Below, piece by piece: positions 53,353-63,188 of a stretch of 64,000 nucleotides of DNA. This DNA is from RYN-122 sp963761655. Its GTDB lineage: Bacteria > Actinomycetota > Actinomycetes > Mycobacteriales > SCTD01. The stretch spans positions 140,289-204,288 of the forward strand of contig CAVXHI010000010.1 in NCBI GenBank assembly GCA_963761655.1, in the 5' to 3' direction. Position 1 is the first letter of the stretch; each line of letters opens with the position of its first letter. Made by a program: the position numbers and the translations under genes. A model generated the notes under the pieces. The model ran no database searches, was not told where the DNA came from, and saw nothing but the letters and a program-made list of their open reading frames with translations.

Positions 53353-54031
53353 CGCGCTGGCGGAGAAGGCCGCCCGCCGCGCCCTCGTAGAGCTGCGTGA
53401 CGTGCGCTGGAGGGCTGCCCGGGCAGCCCTGGTGCTCCGGCTGCGGCTCCTGGCGCTGGAACGCGGCGCACAGGTCGACGTCGAGATCGCGCCCGACGTC
53501 ATCGTCCTGGGACGAGTCACGGTCGAGGTCAAGCACGGCGCACGTGCCCGGCTGCGCATCAACGGAGGAGGGGTGTGGGAGGGCGGGGTGCACGTCGAGC
53601 TGCAGGACGGCGGCGACCTGCAGGTCGACGAGGGCGTCACCGTCCGGTCCGGCACGAAGCTCATCGTGGGTGGCCTGCTGCACCTGGGAGAGGCCACGCT
53701 GCTCAGCTGGTCCTGCGGCTCTCTGCAACGAGCACATACACATCGACGGCGCCGATGTGGCCCACGACGTCACATCCTCGACCTCCGGCACTTCTTCGAC
53801 GGCGTGAACCGCCAGTCGGAGAACATCGAGACGCGTCCCGTCCACGTGGGGCGCGACACCTTCGTCGCCACGCAGGCCGTTCTCCTTCCTGGAGCGCACG
53901 TCTCGGAGCACAGCATCGTCGCGAGCGGGGCAGTCGTGTCGGGTCGGCACCCGCGAGGCGGCCTGCTGATCGGCTCACCGGCTCGTTGGCAGCCGCTGCC
54001 GGGTCACCTGGACCGCGTCGCCGCTCCGTGA
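53345..54031 (+). CDS. Left-handed beta-helix acyltransferase-like protein (local frame disturbance)
   Basis: About 228 aa. The ATG overlaps the end of the polymerase gene by eight bases. A basic N-terminal helix is followed by hexapeptide-type turns (VIVLGRVTVEVKHGARARLR, GGVWEGGVHVELQDGGDLQV). Between about 53700 and 53780 the frame is disturbed; the other frame reads NEHIHIDGADVAHDV, which is the expected continuation. It then resumes with LRHFFDGVNRQSENIETRPV, VHVGRDTFVATQAVLLPGAH and GLLIGSPARW. It likely acetylates a sugar of the polysaccharide. Confidence 0.76.
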   Translation: MSDALAEKAARRALVELRDVRWRAARAALVLRLRLLALERGAQVDVEIAPDVIVLGRVTVEVKHGARARLRINGGGVWEGGVHVELQDGGDLQVDEGVTVRSGTKLIVGGLLHLGEATLLSWSCGSLQRAHTHRRRRCGPRRHILDLRHFFDGVNRQSENIETRPVHVGRDTFVATQAVLLPGAHVSEHSIVASGAVVSGRHPRGGLLIGSPARWQPLPGHLDRVAAP

Positions 54032-54632
54032 ACGCCCTGCAGATCCTCGCCTCGCTCTTCGGCTGCGGTGGCGGACCGTCCTGCTCTGCGTCGTCGCCGG
54101 CTGTCTGGGCAGCTGTGTAGCGGTCCTGCGCACGCCGACGACGTACGCCGCCGACGCCAAGCTGCTGCTGGACCTGTCGGGTGGCAACGACGCCGCGAGC
54201 GCCGCGGACGAACTCCAGCTGCTCGCCCGCCTGCTCCCCCGGTATGCGGTCGCGGCCACGTCCGTGGAGGCGACGGACCGGGCCCGCCGCCTCCTCGGAG
54301 ACGTCCCGCTCTCAGCCCAGGTCTCGTTGGCCGTCGAGCCGGAGCCTGGAACGCTGCTGCTGCGCTTCACGGCAACGGGCGCGTCACGGCAGGAGGCACA
54401 GGCGGTCGCGGCAGCGGCCGTGTCCGCCTTCATCGACACCGCACCGCCCGCGGGACAGGGGCCCGGGCTCGCCCTCCGCACCCGCGTCGTCGATGCCCCG
54501 CTGGCGAAGCAGTCCCGGAGCAGCCCTCAGCCGGTCCGCAGCGTCCTGCTGGGATGCGGGATCGGCCTGTTGGGCGGCCTGGTGACGGCGAGGTTCCTGG
54601 TCGGAGTCGCCGGGCCCTCAGGCCCAGGCTGA
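54028..54632 (+). CDS. Wzz-like chain-length determinant protein, one frame break
   Basis: About 200 aa from a GTG overlapping the previous stop (GTGA). After NALQILASLF the frame shifts near 54060 to LRLRWRTVLLCVVAGCLGSC, the first membrane helix, then TPTTYAADAKLLLDLSGGND. The 54264 frame covers GDVPLSAQVSLAVEPEPGTL, VVDAPLAKQSRSSPQPVRSV and a second helix LLGCGIGLLGGLVTARFLVG. Two flanking helices with a periplasmic loop and a P-rich pre-helix motif define Wzz proteins. It has no kinase domain. It is convergent with the DUF4012 gene. Confidence 0.75.
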
Positions 54633-54714
54633 CGTCACGTCGGCTCAGACCGAGGGCGTCACGGCGCTGGGACCCGCGCCGCAGAACATGCACCAACGTG
54701 CCCCTGCGCAGGTC

Positions 54715-56523
54715 TCAGCGTCTGCGCTGGACGATCGACACCTGTTCCGGCTGCAGCAGGGGCTGCGCCCGGTAGCGCAAGGGCACCTGAGGATCGACGG
54801 GCTGGAAACGTGGAGCCTCAGGTCCGTCGTCTGAACCGGCTTCAGCACGACCTCGGTCGACAGCACGGTGAGACCCGACTCGACCTGGGACGTCATGGAC
54901 AGCGGTCGGCCGTCGAGGGTCGCGCGGTCGAGCTGGGCGCCCTTCCCCAGGTACACCGACACCCAGGTCTTGTTCTCCCCCCTCACGAACGGCGCACCGG
55001 ACGGCAGGTCGCCGCGGACGGTCACGTACTCCGGCAGGCCGACGGAAGGCGCGTCGTTGCGAAGGCGGACGCCCACGTCGGCCTCCTCCTCGGCCTGCAG
55101 CCCAGCGCCGATGTCCACCCGCCGACCGGTCACGGCACCCCGGTAGGAGATCCCCCGGTGCAGGTAGGTGTCCAGCTTCCCGCCGGCCAGGTTCTGCGTG
55201 ACCACTTGCAGGAAGCCGGATCGGTCGGCGGGCAGCGCCCCTCCGACAGCAGTGCCCGCCAGCTGAGCCTGCAGCCGCGGGTCCGACGCTCGGACCAGGA
55301 GGTGCCCGCTGCCTGCCGCCTTGCTCAGACTCTCGGCCAGCACGCGGACGTCGGCCCGTCCCTCGTCCAGGGCGCCGAACACCTCGCGCACCAGTTCGGT
55401 CAGCACGAGGTTGCGCTCGTCGTTGCGCTCGATCGGGTACTCGGCGTAGAGGTCGCGGGTCAGGGTCTTCACGACGTCGACGGCTCCGATCTGCCGGCCG
55501 CGGAGCTGGACGGGCCCGGTGGCCTCGAGGACAGCGGCAAGGGTGACGGGGTCGACCGCCACGACTCCGTCGACCTTGGCGACGTGGGTGCTGTTCCACA
55601 GGGCGCTGAGCGTGCGACCGGCAGTCGGGAAGTCCGGGGTCAGGGTGGCGTTCTGCCAGTTCCGTGTCGCCCCGAGCGCTCCGTAGCGTCGGGCGAACTC
55701 CTGCGGCACAGGGAAGGGCGAGTGCGGCAGGTCACGCAGGTCGTCGTTCGCGCCGACCTGACCCAGCTGCAGCCGGCCGTGGTCGACGGTCACCAGTGCG
55801 TACGCACCGACGATGCCGCCGGTGGCGCGCGCCTCCGCCGGGTTCTGGAGGCCACCAGGTACCGACGAGGTCCGGACCGGCCCAGCAGCTCCGGCAGCAC
55901 CTGCGCCCCCTGGTCGGCACCTCGCAGGACGCGGTAGAGGACCCTGGCCTGCGCGAGCGCGTCCCGTCGCACGCCGCCGAGCGGACCCCCTCCTTCCTTG
56001 TCGAGCAGCGCGACGGCGCGTGCGCCGGCCTGCGCGGCGGACGAAATCTCGGGGCGCAGGACCTCGATGACCGCGGGGTCGACGACGGCTCCTGAGCCCC
56101 GTCCGCGACCCAACTCGCGCTGCACGCGCAGCAGTGCGGGGGCGGCCCGGCTGCTGAGCAGCACGGCGGCCTGGCTGATGCGCTGCAGGTCGTCCGCGGG
56201 ACGGCCGACCACGGGCAGGGGAGACAGTGCGCGCAGCACCGGGCCGAAGGCAGCAGCCCGGGCCTCTCGCGAACGAGCGGCCGCGTTGGCGAACGCCTCG
56301 GCAGCCTTCTCCTCACGACCGGCATCCAGGTCCTCGACTGCCTGGTGGACGTCCTGCCGGGCGCCTACCAGGGCCGTGCCGGCCCGGTATGCCTCCCACC
56401 CGCCCGCGGCGCCCGCCAGCGACAGCAGGACCAAGGCCGACCCAGCGGCGCGCTTCGGCCACCTGCGGGCTACGACGACGCGACCGTCCGGGGGCGGCGG
56501 CGCGGGCAGGACCGTGCCGTCAC
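54715..56523 (-). pseudogene. DUF4012 family protein, about three frame breaks
   Basis: About 600 aa. A GTG at 56523 overlaps the stop of the LPRTG gene. A membrane helix follows (RAAGSALVLLSLAGAAGGWE), then the family's helical part (AAAFGPVLRALSPLPVVGRP, ADDLQRISQAAVLLSSRAAP). After a break near 55820 come YALVTVDHGRLQLGQVGAND, NWQNATLTPDFPTAGRTLSA and VDGVVAVDPVTLAAVLEATG. The C-terminal end shifts near 54800 and closes VSIVQRRR at 54715. DUF4012 proteins are common in polysaccharide clusters; function unknown, though a LytR-like role has been suggested by fold. Confidence 0.78.
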
Positions 56524-57127
56524 GAAGCCGGGCGGCGCCGAAGAGGGTGCCGGTGCGCCGCAGCCTGCAACGCGGTCCCGGCGAGGAGGAGTCCCAGCCC
56601 GAGGACTGCTGCTCCGAGCAGCCAGTCGGCCCCTGTACGAGGCAGCGAACGTCCCCGCGGACCGCTTCCCCCGGCGCCCTCGGACGTTCCGCCTTCACCA
56701 GAAGAGACGGCCAGCCCGGTCACGGTCACCACGGACTCGACGACCAGGCGGCCGCCGCCCCGACCGGTCCCGGCGGCGGTCAGGCGGTGCTGACCGACCT
56801 TGCTCGCACTGTCGAAGCAGACCTCGCGAGAGAAGGAGCCGTCCTCGCGCGCTCTCACGGTGCTGTCGTACTCGCCGTTGTCCCGGATCGTGACAGGGGT
56901 GCCGGCGCGGAAGCCGTTCCCGCTGAACACCGTGCACTCCCCCGGATCGACACGGCCGGCACTGACCTCGCTCGTGCCAGTAGCGGGGTCAGGCGGGTAC
57001 ACGCTCTCCTGCGCGGCGGCCACGGGTAGAGCCACGGCAGGCGGCGCCCGATGACAGACACCAGCGCGAGCACGAGCGCAGACAGCACGGCGGCCACCGG
57101 GGTGGAAGGGCGACCGGACAGGCTCAT
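56520..57127 (-). CDS. Small LPXTG sortase-anchored surface protein, one frame break
   Basis: About 200 aa. The signal peptide (STPVAAVLSALVLALVSVIG) starts at an ATG at 57127. A break near 57045 joins it to LPVAAAQESVYPPDPATGTS. The middle is one Ig-like domain with two cysteines (VDPGECTVFSGNGFRAGTPV, DGSFSREVCFDSASKVGQHR). The C-terminus is a sortase signal: LPRTG, hydrophobic LLGAAVLGLGLLLAGTAL, then HPLRRRPAS. It lies between the BY-kinase and DUF4012 genes with a GTGA overlap to the latter, so it is part of the polysaccharide operon. No sortase is in the window. Confidence 0.8.
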
Positions 57128-57194
57128 GGATCTCCTCAGGCGTACCGGTTGGTCTCGTGGAGGAGTCGGCAGCGCGAGGTCTCCGCTTGAGGTG

Positions 57195-58705
57195 TCAGTG
57201 GGTGGAAGATCCCTGCTCGCCCATCTTGACCGCATCCTCGACGGCTGGAGAACGCCCCTGCAGGCCCTCGACCGGCGGCGCGCTCTCGGCGTCGACCTCG
57301 GAGTGCTGTTCCCGGCGCAGCAGGCGGGCCAACGCCGGACGCCCCGATTCCCCCCTCTGACGGCGGTCGCCGTAGGCGGCGTAGGCGGCGTACGAGCCGT
57401 CCATCGATCCTTGAGGGACCCCGTTCAGGACGTGACCGACGACGCGGGCCGCCACACCGTCGAGCCGGCGCCGCGCCTCGACCGCCTGATGGCGCCCCGT
57501 CCGCCCGGAGCGCACGACCATGACGACAGCGTCCACCGCCGTGCTCAGGAGCACGGCGTCGGTCACTGGGAGCACAGGCGGCGCGTCGACGACCACGACC
57601 TCGGCGGTCGCACGGAGGTGTCCGAGCAACGCTCTCATGGCCTGAGACCCGAGCACCTCGCTCGGATCGGGAGGCAGCGGTCCGGCGCCCAGGACGCGTA
57701 ACAGGCCATCTCGCCAGGGCAGGAGCGCTTCTTCCAGGGGGAGCTGCCCGGTGAGGACGCTGGTGATGCCGACCCCACTGGGAAGGTCGAGGAGCTCCGT
57801 AGCGCGCGCCCGGCGGAGGTCGGCGTCGACCAGGACCACGCGACGTCCGTCCTGGGCGAGTGCCAGAGCCAGGTTGACGGCCGTCGTCGTCTTGCCGTCC
57901 TCGGGCTCGCCGACGTGACGAGCAGCGTGTGCACCGGCAGGTCGGGGTCGAGGTAGAGCAGGGCTGTCCGCAGCGAGCGGTAGGCCTCGGCCGCCGGCCC
58001 GAGGCGGTCGTCGGCCACCGTGCCCGGGAGCAGCTTCTCGGGTCGCAGGTCGGGGACGCTGCCGAGCAGCGGCGAGTCCGTGACCTCGGCCGCCTGTTCA
58101 AGGGTGCGCACGCTGCGGTCCAGTGCCTCGAGGAGCAGGGCGAGCAGCAGGCCGGCGGCGAGCCCGAGGACGGCGCCCAGGCCGATGTTGAGCACGGGGC
58201 GGGGAGACACGGGGGTGGCGGGCAGCGCAGCCCTGTCAATCACCCGGGCCTGCACGCGCCCCTCCCTTCCCGCATCCGGCCCCGCGACCAGGTCGACGAG
58301 GACGAGTGCCGCCGAGTCGGCCACGGTCTGCGCCCGGACGGGGTCGTGGTCGTCGGCGGACACGTCCAACAGGAGCGTCTCCGGCTGGGGTGTCACCTGC
58401 AGCCGCCGCCGGACATCCTCGACGTCGTCAGGCAGCTTGAGCCGGTCCTTGATCTGCTGCGCCGCCGAGCGCGACATGCCGATCTCGGCATAGCTCGCAA
58501 GCAGTTGCGTCGACAGCTGGACGCCCTGAAGTGCCTCCTGCGTGGTGCGGGCGGCCGGGAAGTCCACGATCAGAGAGGACGTCGCGCGGTAGGTGACAGG
58601 GGAGGACCGCGTTGCGAGCGCGGCGGAGGCGACGCCGAGGAGCAGGCACACGAGGATCGCGGACAGCCGGACCTTGAGCAGTCTCAGGACTGCCGTCAAC
58701 TCCAC
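57195..58705 (-). CDS. Wzz/Wzc-type BY-kinase for polysaccharide biosynthesis, one frame break
   Basis: About 503 aa. The N-terminal Wzz domain has a first helix (VRLSAILVCLLLGVASAALA), a loop, and a second helix LNIGLGAVLGLAAGLLLALL. The cytoplasmic kinase follows: AAEAYRSLRTALLYLDPDLP, Walker A from VTSASPEDGKTTTAVNLA (broken by one indel near 57910), Walker A' VVLVDADLRRARATELL and Walker B VVVVDAPPVLPVTDAVLLS. The C-terminus has a tyrosine cluster, SYAAYAAYGDRRQ, the usual autophosphorylation site. It regulates polymer length. It precedes the LPRTG and DUF4012 genes. Confidence 0.86.
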
Positions 58706-58744
58706 CGCCGCAGCGTAACCACGGCGGGACTTAGCCTGGCTGGG

Positions 58745-59404
58745 TCAGCCGAGTCCCGGCAGGGCGCCGACCGCCTGCGCGTGCCGGAGAGCGGCCACCA
58801 GGCGCTGGCCCAGAAGGCGCTGCTCCGCCGCCGAGGGGCTCGCGTCAAGGGCCGTCGGCAGGGAGGCAGCCCAGCGCGACCCGATGGGGTCGACGAAGAC
58901 CGCCCCCACCTGCTCAGCGGCGTCGCGGAGCACGTCGCGGTCCTCGACGAGCGACCGCCCGTCCAGCCCGAGTGGTGCGATCAGCACGATGTCGACGTCC
59001 GGGTCCGCGGCACGCACACCCCGGACAGATGCCGCGCCCCGGTCCGCCTGGCCGGCCTCGCTCTGCAGGACGACGAGGTCGCGTCCTGAGAGCGCTGGCC
59101 GCAGCGCCGTACCCGCTGACAGAGGCAGCAGCGGCACGAGGCGCCACCCGAGTGTTCTCCCGGCCGCCGCAACCTGGCCCACCGGCACGCGGTCATCGGC
59201 GAGCAGCAGCACCGAGGCGACTGCCGGACGCGGGGAGGGTGCGGCCGAGACGGCGGTCGCCGTCGGCGGAGGCACCGCGACGGCCGTGACCGCTGGACGT
59301 GCCGGTCCGGGCGCCGGCTCGCGGAGGACGACGTCGGCGGCGAGCAGGACCGTGCCGGTGGTGAGCAGCGCGAGCAGGAGGTCCCGCACCCGGTGGCTGG
59401 TCAT
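58745..59404 (-). CDS. Secreted SGNH-like hypothetical protein
   Basis: A 219-aa protein with an N-terminal membrane helix (DLLLALLTTGTVLLAADVVL) and a Pro/Ala/Thr linker. The remaining part alternates strands and helices: VASVLLLADDRVPVGQVAAA, DLVVLQSEAGQAD, VRAADPDVDIVLIAPLGLDG, AAEQVGAVFVDPIGSRWAAS and SAAEQRLLGQRLVAALR. This resembles SGNH hydrolases of polysaccharide clusters, but the GDS nucleophile is replaced by LADD and no terminal DxxH is evident, so catalysis is doubtful. It follows the epimerase fragment by nine bp and precedes the BY-kinase. Confidence 0.68.
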   Translation of the reverse strand: MTSHRVRDLLLALLTTGTVLLAADVVLREPAPGPARPAVTAVAVPPPTATAVSAAPSPRPAVASVLLLADDRVPVGQVAAAGRTLGWRLVPLLPLSAGTALRPALSGRDLVVLQSEAGQADRGAASVRGVRAADPDVDIVLIAPLGLDGRSLVEDRDVLRDAAEQVGAVFVDPIGSRWAASLPTALDASPSAAEQRLLGQRLVAALRHAQAVGALPGLG

Positions 59405-59413
59405 GGCAAGAGC

Positions 59414-59611
59414 CTAGAGACGTGTGCAGCCTCGCGGGGCCTGAGCAGTCCGGCGCACGACCAGGTCCCGTGACTGAAGGCATGAGAAGCGGTCGGCCGG
59501 TGTCCCGGTCCGGAAGGTGTCGAGTGCGACGACCTCGACGCCGTCGTCGAGCAGGCGCTCGCACAGGTGCGACCCGAGGAGACCATCACCACCCGTGACG
59601 ACCGCCCGCAT
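59414..59611 (-). pseudogene. Truncated NAD-dependent epimerase (N-terminal 65 aa only)
   Basis: From an ATG at 59611: RAVVTGGDGLLGSHLCERLL, DDGVEVVALDTFRTGTPADR. The glycine-rich GxxGLLGSH and the acid ending the second strand (ALDTF) are the NAD-binding half of UDP-sugar epimerases or dehydratases, normally about 310 aa. The protein stops after 65 residues without the YxxxK catalytic site. It is placed between the 38-aa gene and the SGNH-like gene without other sequence, so an internal deletion is likely. Confidence 0.65.
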
Positions 59612-59621
59612 GAGCGCGAGG

Positions 59622-59738
59622 CTAGGGGGTCTCCTCTGTGGCCTCGTCAACGAGGACAGCCTCGCTGTCCGGGCCGAGGGCGAGGTCGAGCAGCAGCGAG
59701 AGCGGGATGCCGCTCGCGAGCAGTGCCATGGGGGTCAC
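59622..59738 (-). CDS. 38-aa small protein with strong ribosome site
   Basis: A GTG preceded by GGAGG five bases upstream encodes TPMALLASGIPLSLLLDLAL followed by an acidic tail (GPDSEAVLVDEATEETP). The ideal Shine-Dalgarno spacing and the amphipathic helix plus acidic end suggest a genuine short gene; I recall similar GIPL(S/T)LL(L/M)DL peptides in other actinobacteria but cannot verify this. It is the first minus-strand frame of the epimerase/BY-kinase chain, behind a palindrome-rich 137-bp gap. Confidence 0.6.
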   Translation of the reverse strand: MTPMALLASGIPLSLLLDLALGPDSEAVLVDEATEETP

Positions 59739-59758
59739 GGGTCCTCCAGAGGGTCGGT

Positions 59759-59801
59759 GCAGTACTGCTGCATCGGCCCACCCTCGACCTCGGGTCGAGG
59801 T
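59759..59801. promoter_or_regulatory. Palindrome-rich divergent intergenic segment
   Basis: GCAGTACTGC (59759-59768) is a perfect palindrome, and ACCTCGGGTCGAGGT (59787-59801) folds as a short hairpin. They lie between the start of the minus-strand 38-aa gene and the plus-strand 19-codon frame and could be operators or an RNA leader. Confidence 0.35.
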
Positions 59802-59868
59802 CCGAACGGGTGACACGAGAAACGCGTGGACAAGCCCCGGGAGGCCGTCTTACGCTCGTCGCACACAG

Positions 59869-59956
59869 AGAGGAGGTGATCCAGAAATTCTTACTTCTGG
59901 GACTCGTGAGGTGGCTGTCCGCTAGGACGCCGTAGCAAGGAACGACCGGATCACCT
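59869..59956 (+). promoter_or_regulatory. Extended Shine-Dalgarno with downstream anti-SD-like complement
   Basis: GAGGAGGTGATCC (59870-59882) is complementary to essentially the whole 3' end of 16S rRNA. AGGTGATCC (59874-59882) is matched by GGATCACCT (59948-59956), a perfect 9-bp inverted repeat that copies the anti-Shine-Dalgarno. CCAGAA/TTCTGG (59881-59886, 59895-59900) gives a second, alternative stem. The two stems are mutually exclusive, as in a switch. All this is seen directly; regulation is inference. Confidence 0.45.
59876..59935 (+). CDS. 19-codon leader-type open frame
   Basis: GTG at 59876, inside the extended Shine-Dalgarno, opens VIQKFLLLGLVRWLSARTP and ends at TAG. It includes a TTA codon, which is very rare in this genome type and is developmentally regulated through bldA in Streptomyces. 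The peptide is hydrophobic with basic ends. It lies 190 bp before gmd. It may be a regulatory leader peptide rather than a functional protein; the GTG is embedded in the SD, so a more upstream site would be needed for normal spacing. Confidence 0.35.
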   Translation: MIQKFLLLGLVRWLSARTP

Positions 59957-60126
59957 GCGCTGCGGCGTACGGCGAATCCACGACAGGCACCAGTGACCCC
60001 GGGTGCGGCACTCGTCCCGCCGCCCTCGATCGTCAAGCTCCGGCCCTACCCCCGGCGACGATCGTGGAAGTACCCGGGGTCTCGCCGTGCCCGGAGCCAG
60101 GAGGCGGCTGTGGCAGCCTGCTGGGC

Positions 60127-61121
<995 letters not shown>

Positions 61122-61129
61122 CTGGCCGC

Positions 61130-62334
61130 ATGAGCACCACCTGCGTCCTCGGCCTCGGCTACGTCGGCCTGCCCGCTCGCCGTCGCGCTCAAGGCCACCG
61201 GCGACGTCGTCGGCTTCGACGTCAGCGCCGCCCGGGTCGCCGAGCTCCAGGCCGGCCGCAGCGGGATCGAGGACGTCCCCGACGCCGACCTCGCCGGCCT
61301 GCGCTTCACCACCGAGCTGCCCGCCGACGCCGACACCTACGTCATCTGCGTGCCGACGCCGCTGCACGACGGGCAGCCGGACCTGTCGATGGTCGAGAGC
61401 GCCGCGCGTGCTGTGGCCGGCGTCGTCGGCGCGGGCGACCTGGTCGTGCTGGAGTCGACCACCTACCCCGGGACCACGGAGGAGCTCGTCCGCCCGCTGC
61501 TGCTCGAGGGACGCCCCGAGGGGACTTCCTGCTCGCCTACTCCCCCGAGCGGATCGACCCCGGCAACCCGACCTACGGCATCACCAACACGCCGAAGATC
61601 GTCGGCGGGGCGACGCCGGAGGCGCTCGACGCCGCCGCCGCGCTCTACGCCCGCGTCACGCCCGACGTCGTCCGCGTGGCCGGCACCCGCGAGGCCGAGA
61701 TGGCCAAGCTGCTCGAGAACACCTTCCGGCACGTCAACATCGCCCTGGTCAACGAGATGGCGGTGTTCTGCCGCGAGCTCGACATCGACCTGCACGACGT
61801 CATCGCCGCCGCCGCCACCAAGCCGTTCGGCTTCATGCCCTTCTACCCGGGCCCCGGCGTGGGCGGGCACTGCATCCCGGTCGACCCGAGCTACCTGTCC
61901 TGGCGGGTGCGCCAGCTCGGCACGAGCTTCCGCTTCGTCGAGCTCGCCCAGGAGATCAACGCCCGGATGCCGTCGCTACGTGGTCACGCGGCTGACCGAC
62001 CTGCTCAACGACGCCGGCCTCGCGCTGTCCCGGGCGAACGTGCTGTGCCTCGGGATCGCCTACAAGCCCGGGCGTGGCGGACTGCCGGGAGTCGCCGGCG
62101 GTCGAGGTCTGCGCCGGCTCGGCGCCAAGGGCGCGACCGTGTCTACGGCGACCCGCACGTGCCGGCCTTCGAGGACCTGACCTCGGTGCCGCTCGACGAC
62201 GCCGGCCGCTACGACGCCGTCGTCGTGCTGACGCCGCACGCCGAGTTCGACCTGGCGCGGGTCGCGGAGCGGCGCGGCTGGTGCTGGACACCCGGGCCTC
62301 CATGCCGGCGGCCGAGGGCGTCTTCCGCCTGTAG
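61130..62334 (+). pseudogene. Nucleotide-sugar dehydrogenase (UDP-ManNAc/UDP-glucose dehydrogenase family), frame breaks
   Basis: NAD-dependent oxidation of a UDP-hexose to the uronic acid. The ATG at 61130 starts STTCVLGLGYVGLP (NAD loop). Later come VICVPTPLHDGQPDLSMVES, LESTTYPGTTEELVRPLLLE, LAYSPERIDPGNPTYGITNT, KLLENTFRHVNIALVNEMAV (active-site Lys) and the catalytic Cys in PGVGGHCIPVDPSYLSWR. The tail is YDAVVVLTPHAEFDLARVAE and ASMPAAEGVFRL. Breaks near 61180, 61520, 61975 and 62100. The YSPERI and ENTFRHVNI motifs fit the WecC-like branch; glucose dehydrogenase is the alternative. Confidence 0.85.
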
Positions 62335-62344
62335 CCGTCGCTGC

Positions 62345-62775
62345 TCACAGGACGTGCAGGTGCTCGGCCCGGGCTCGAGGGACAGCGGCCACGGGGATGC
62401 CGCGGTCGAAGGTGACCAGCCGACCGCCGTGCTCGACGGCCAGGGCGAGCAGGGACAGGTCGGTGACCTGGCGGGGGCTGTGCAGCCGGCCGGATCGACG
62501 TGCGACGGGTCGAGGACGCTGACGTCGCAGGGCCACGCCTCGTGGGACGGGTGCAGGGTCGCCTGACGCAGCAGCGCGACCGCAGGCGAGGGAGTGATGG
62601 GGCTGGGGTAGCGGGGCTGGCTGATGACCCGGACGAACCCGTTCACGGTGATCGGGCACGACGCCCAGCCGTGCTCGATGTCGGCGTCCAACCAGGCGCT
62701 GGCGGCGGCGTGGTCGACGTGGTCGCTGTCGAGCAGGGCCAGGAGGACGTTGACGTCGAGCAGGGCCCTGCTCAC
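62345..62775 (-). CDS. VapC-type PIN-domain toxin, one frame break
   Basis: GTG at 62775 overlaps the antitoxin stop. It encodes SRALLDVNVLLALLDSDHVD (first Asp present), HAAASAWLDADIEHGWASCP, ITVNGFVRVISQPRYPS (conserved N/R region). A break near 62498 leads to VTDLSLLALAVEHGGRLVTF and DRGIPVAAVPRARAEHLHVL, with the remaining acids (TD, TFDRG). This is the VapC subgroup with the ITxNGFVRV block, a ribonuclease toxin. It is convergent with the dehydrogenase gene. Confidence 0.82.
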
Positions 62776-63002
62776 TCGTCTTCTCGCGGAGCCGGTCGAC
62801 CAGGGCGTTCGACACGGCCGGTCCGCGCTGTGGCAGCGGCGCGAAGCCGTGGCGCCCGGCCGCCGGTTCGGGCCCGGCGTTGAGCCGTCAGCGCGGCGCG
62901 CGCCAGGGAGGACAGCACCGCCCCGACAGAGCGCTTCTCCCGGCGAGCCCGCTCCTGCACGGCGAGGAGGACGTCGTCGTCGACCGACAGCGTGGTGCGC
63001 AT
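62772..63002 (-). CDS. VapB-type ribbon-helix-helix antitoxin
   Basis: MRTTLSVDDDVLLAVQERAR then REKRSVGAVLSSLARAALTA is a ribbon-helix-helix DNA-binding domain. In the present frame the tail is arginine-rich; an alternative frame gives FAPLPQRGPAVSNALVDRLR, the usual VapB tail, so compensating indels are likely between 62780 and 62860. It is translated with the toxin (GTGA overlap). A TAGCAT box lies six bases upstream of the ATG, suggesting a leaderless, autoregulated promoter. Confidence 0.8.
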   Translation of the reverse strand: MRTTLSVDDDVLLAVQERARREKRSVGAVLSSLARAALTAQRRARTGGRAPRLRAAATARTGRVERPGRPAPREDE

Positions 63003-63008
63003 GCGGTG

Positions 63009-63014
63009 ATGCTA
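63009..63014 (-). promoter_or_regulatory. Leaderless-type -10 box of vapB
   Basis: On the minus strand TAGCAT ends six bases before the ATG at 63002. Confidence 0.5.
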
Positions 63015-63188
63015 GAGAATCAGCGCACTCAGCTGCGGGTTCGTCGGGCCCCGTGCGAGGGCGGCTGGACGTCGAGAGGCGCGACCTGTCGTCGCGCTCG
63101 GGGAAGCTGCGCCCGGAAGGTGCGCATGGCAGGGCTGCGGAGCGCGTGGTCGGACCCGCGGCCGGGGCCCCTGCCGCACGCGGCTGGG

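Noticed and set aside
59869..59956. A displaced fragment of a 16S rRNA gene
   Set aside because: Only the terminal 12-13 bases match; the conserved sequence before the 16S 3' end is absent, so chance or selected complementarity is more likely.
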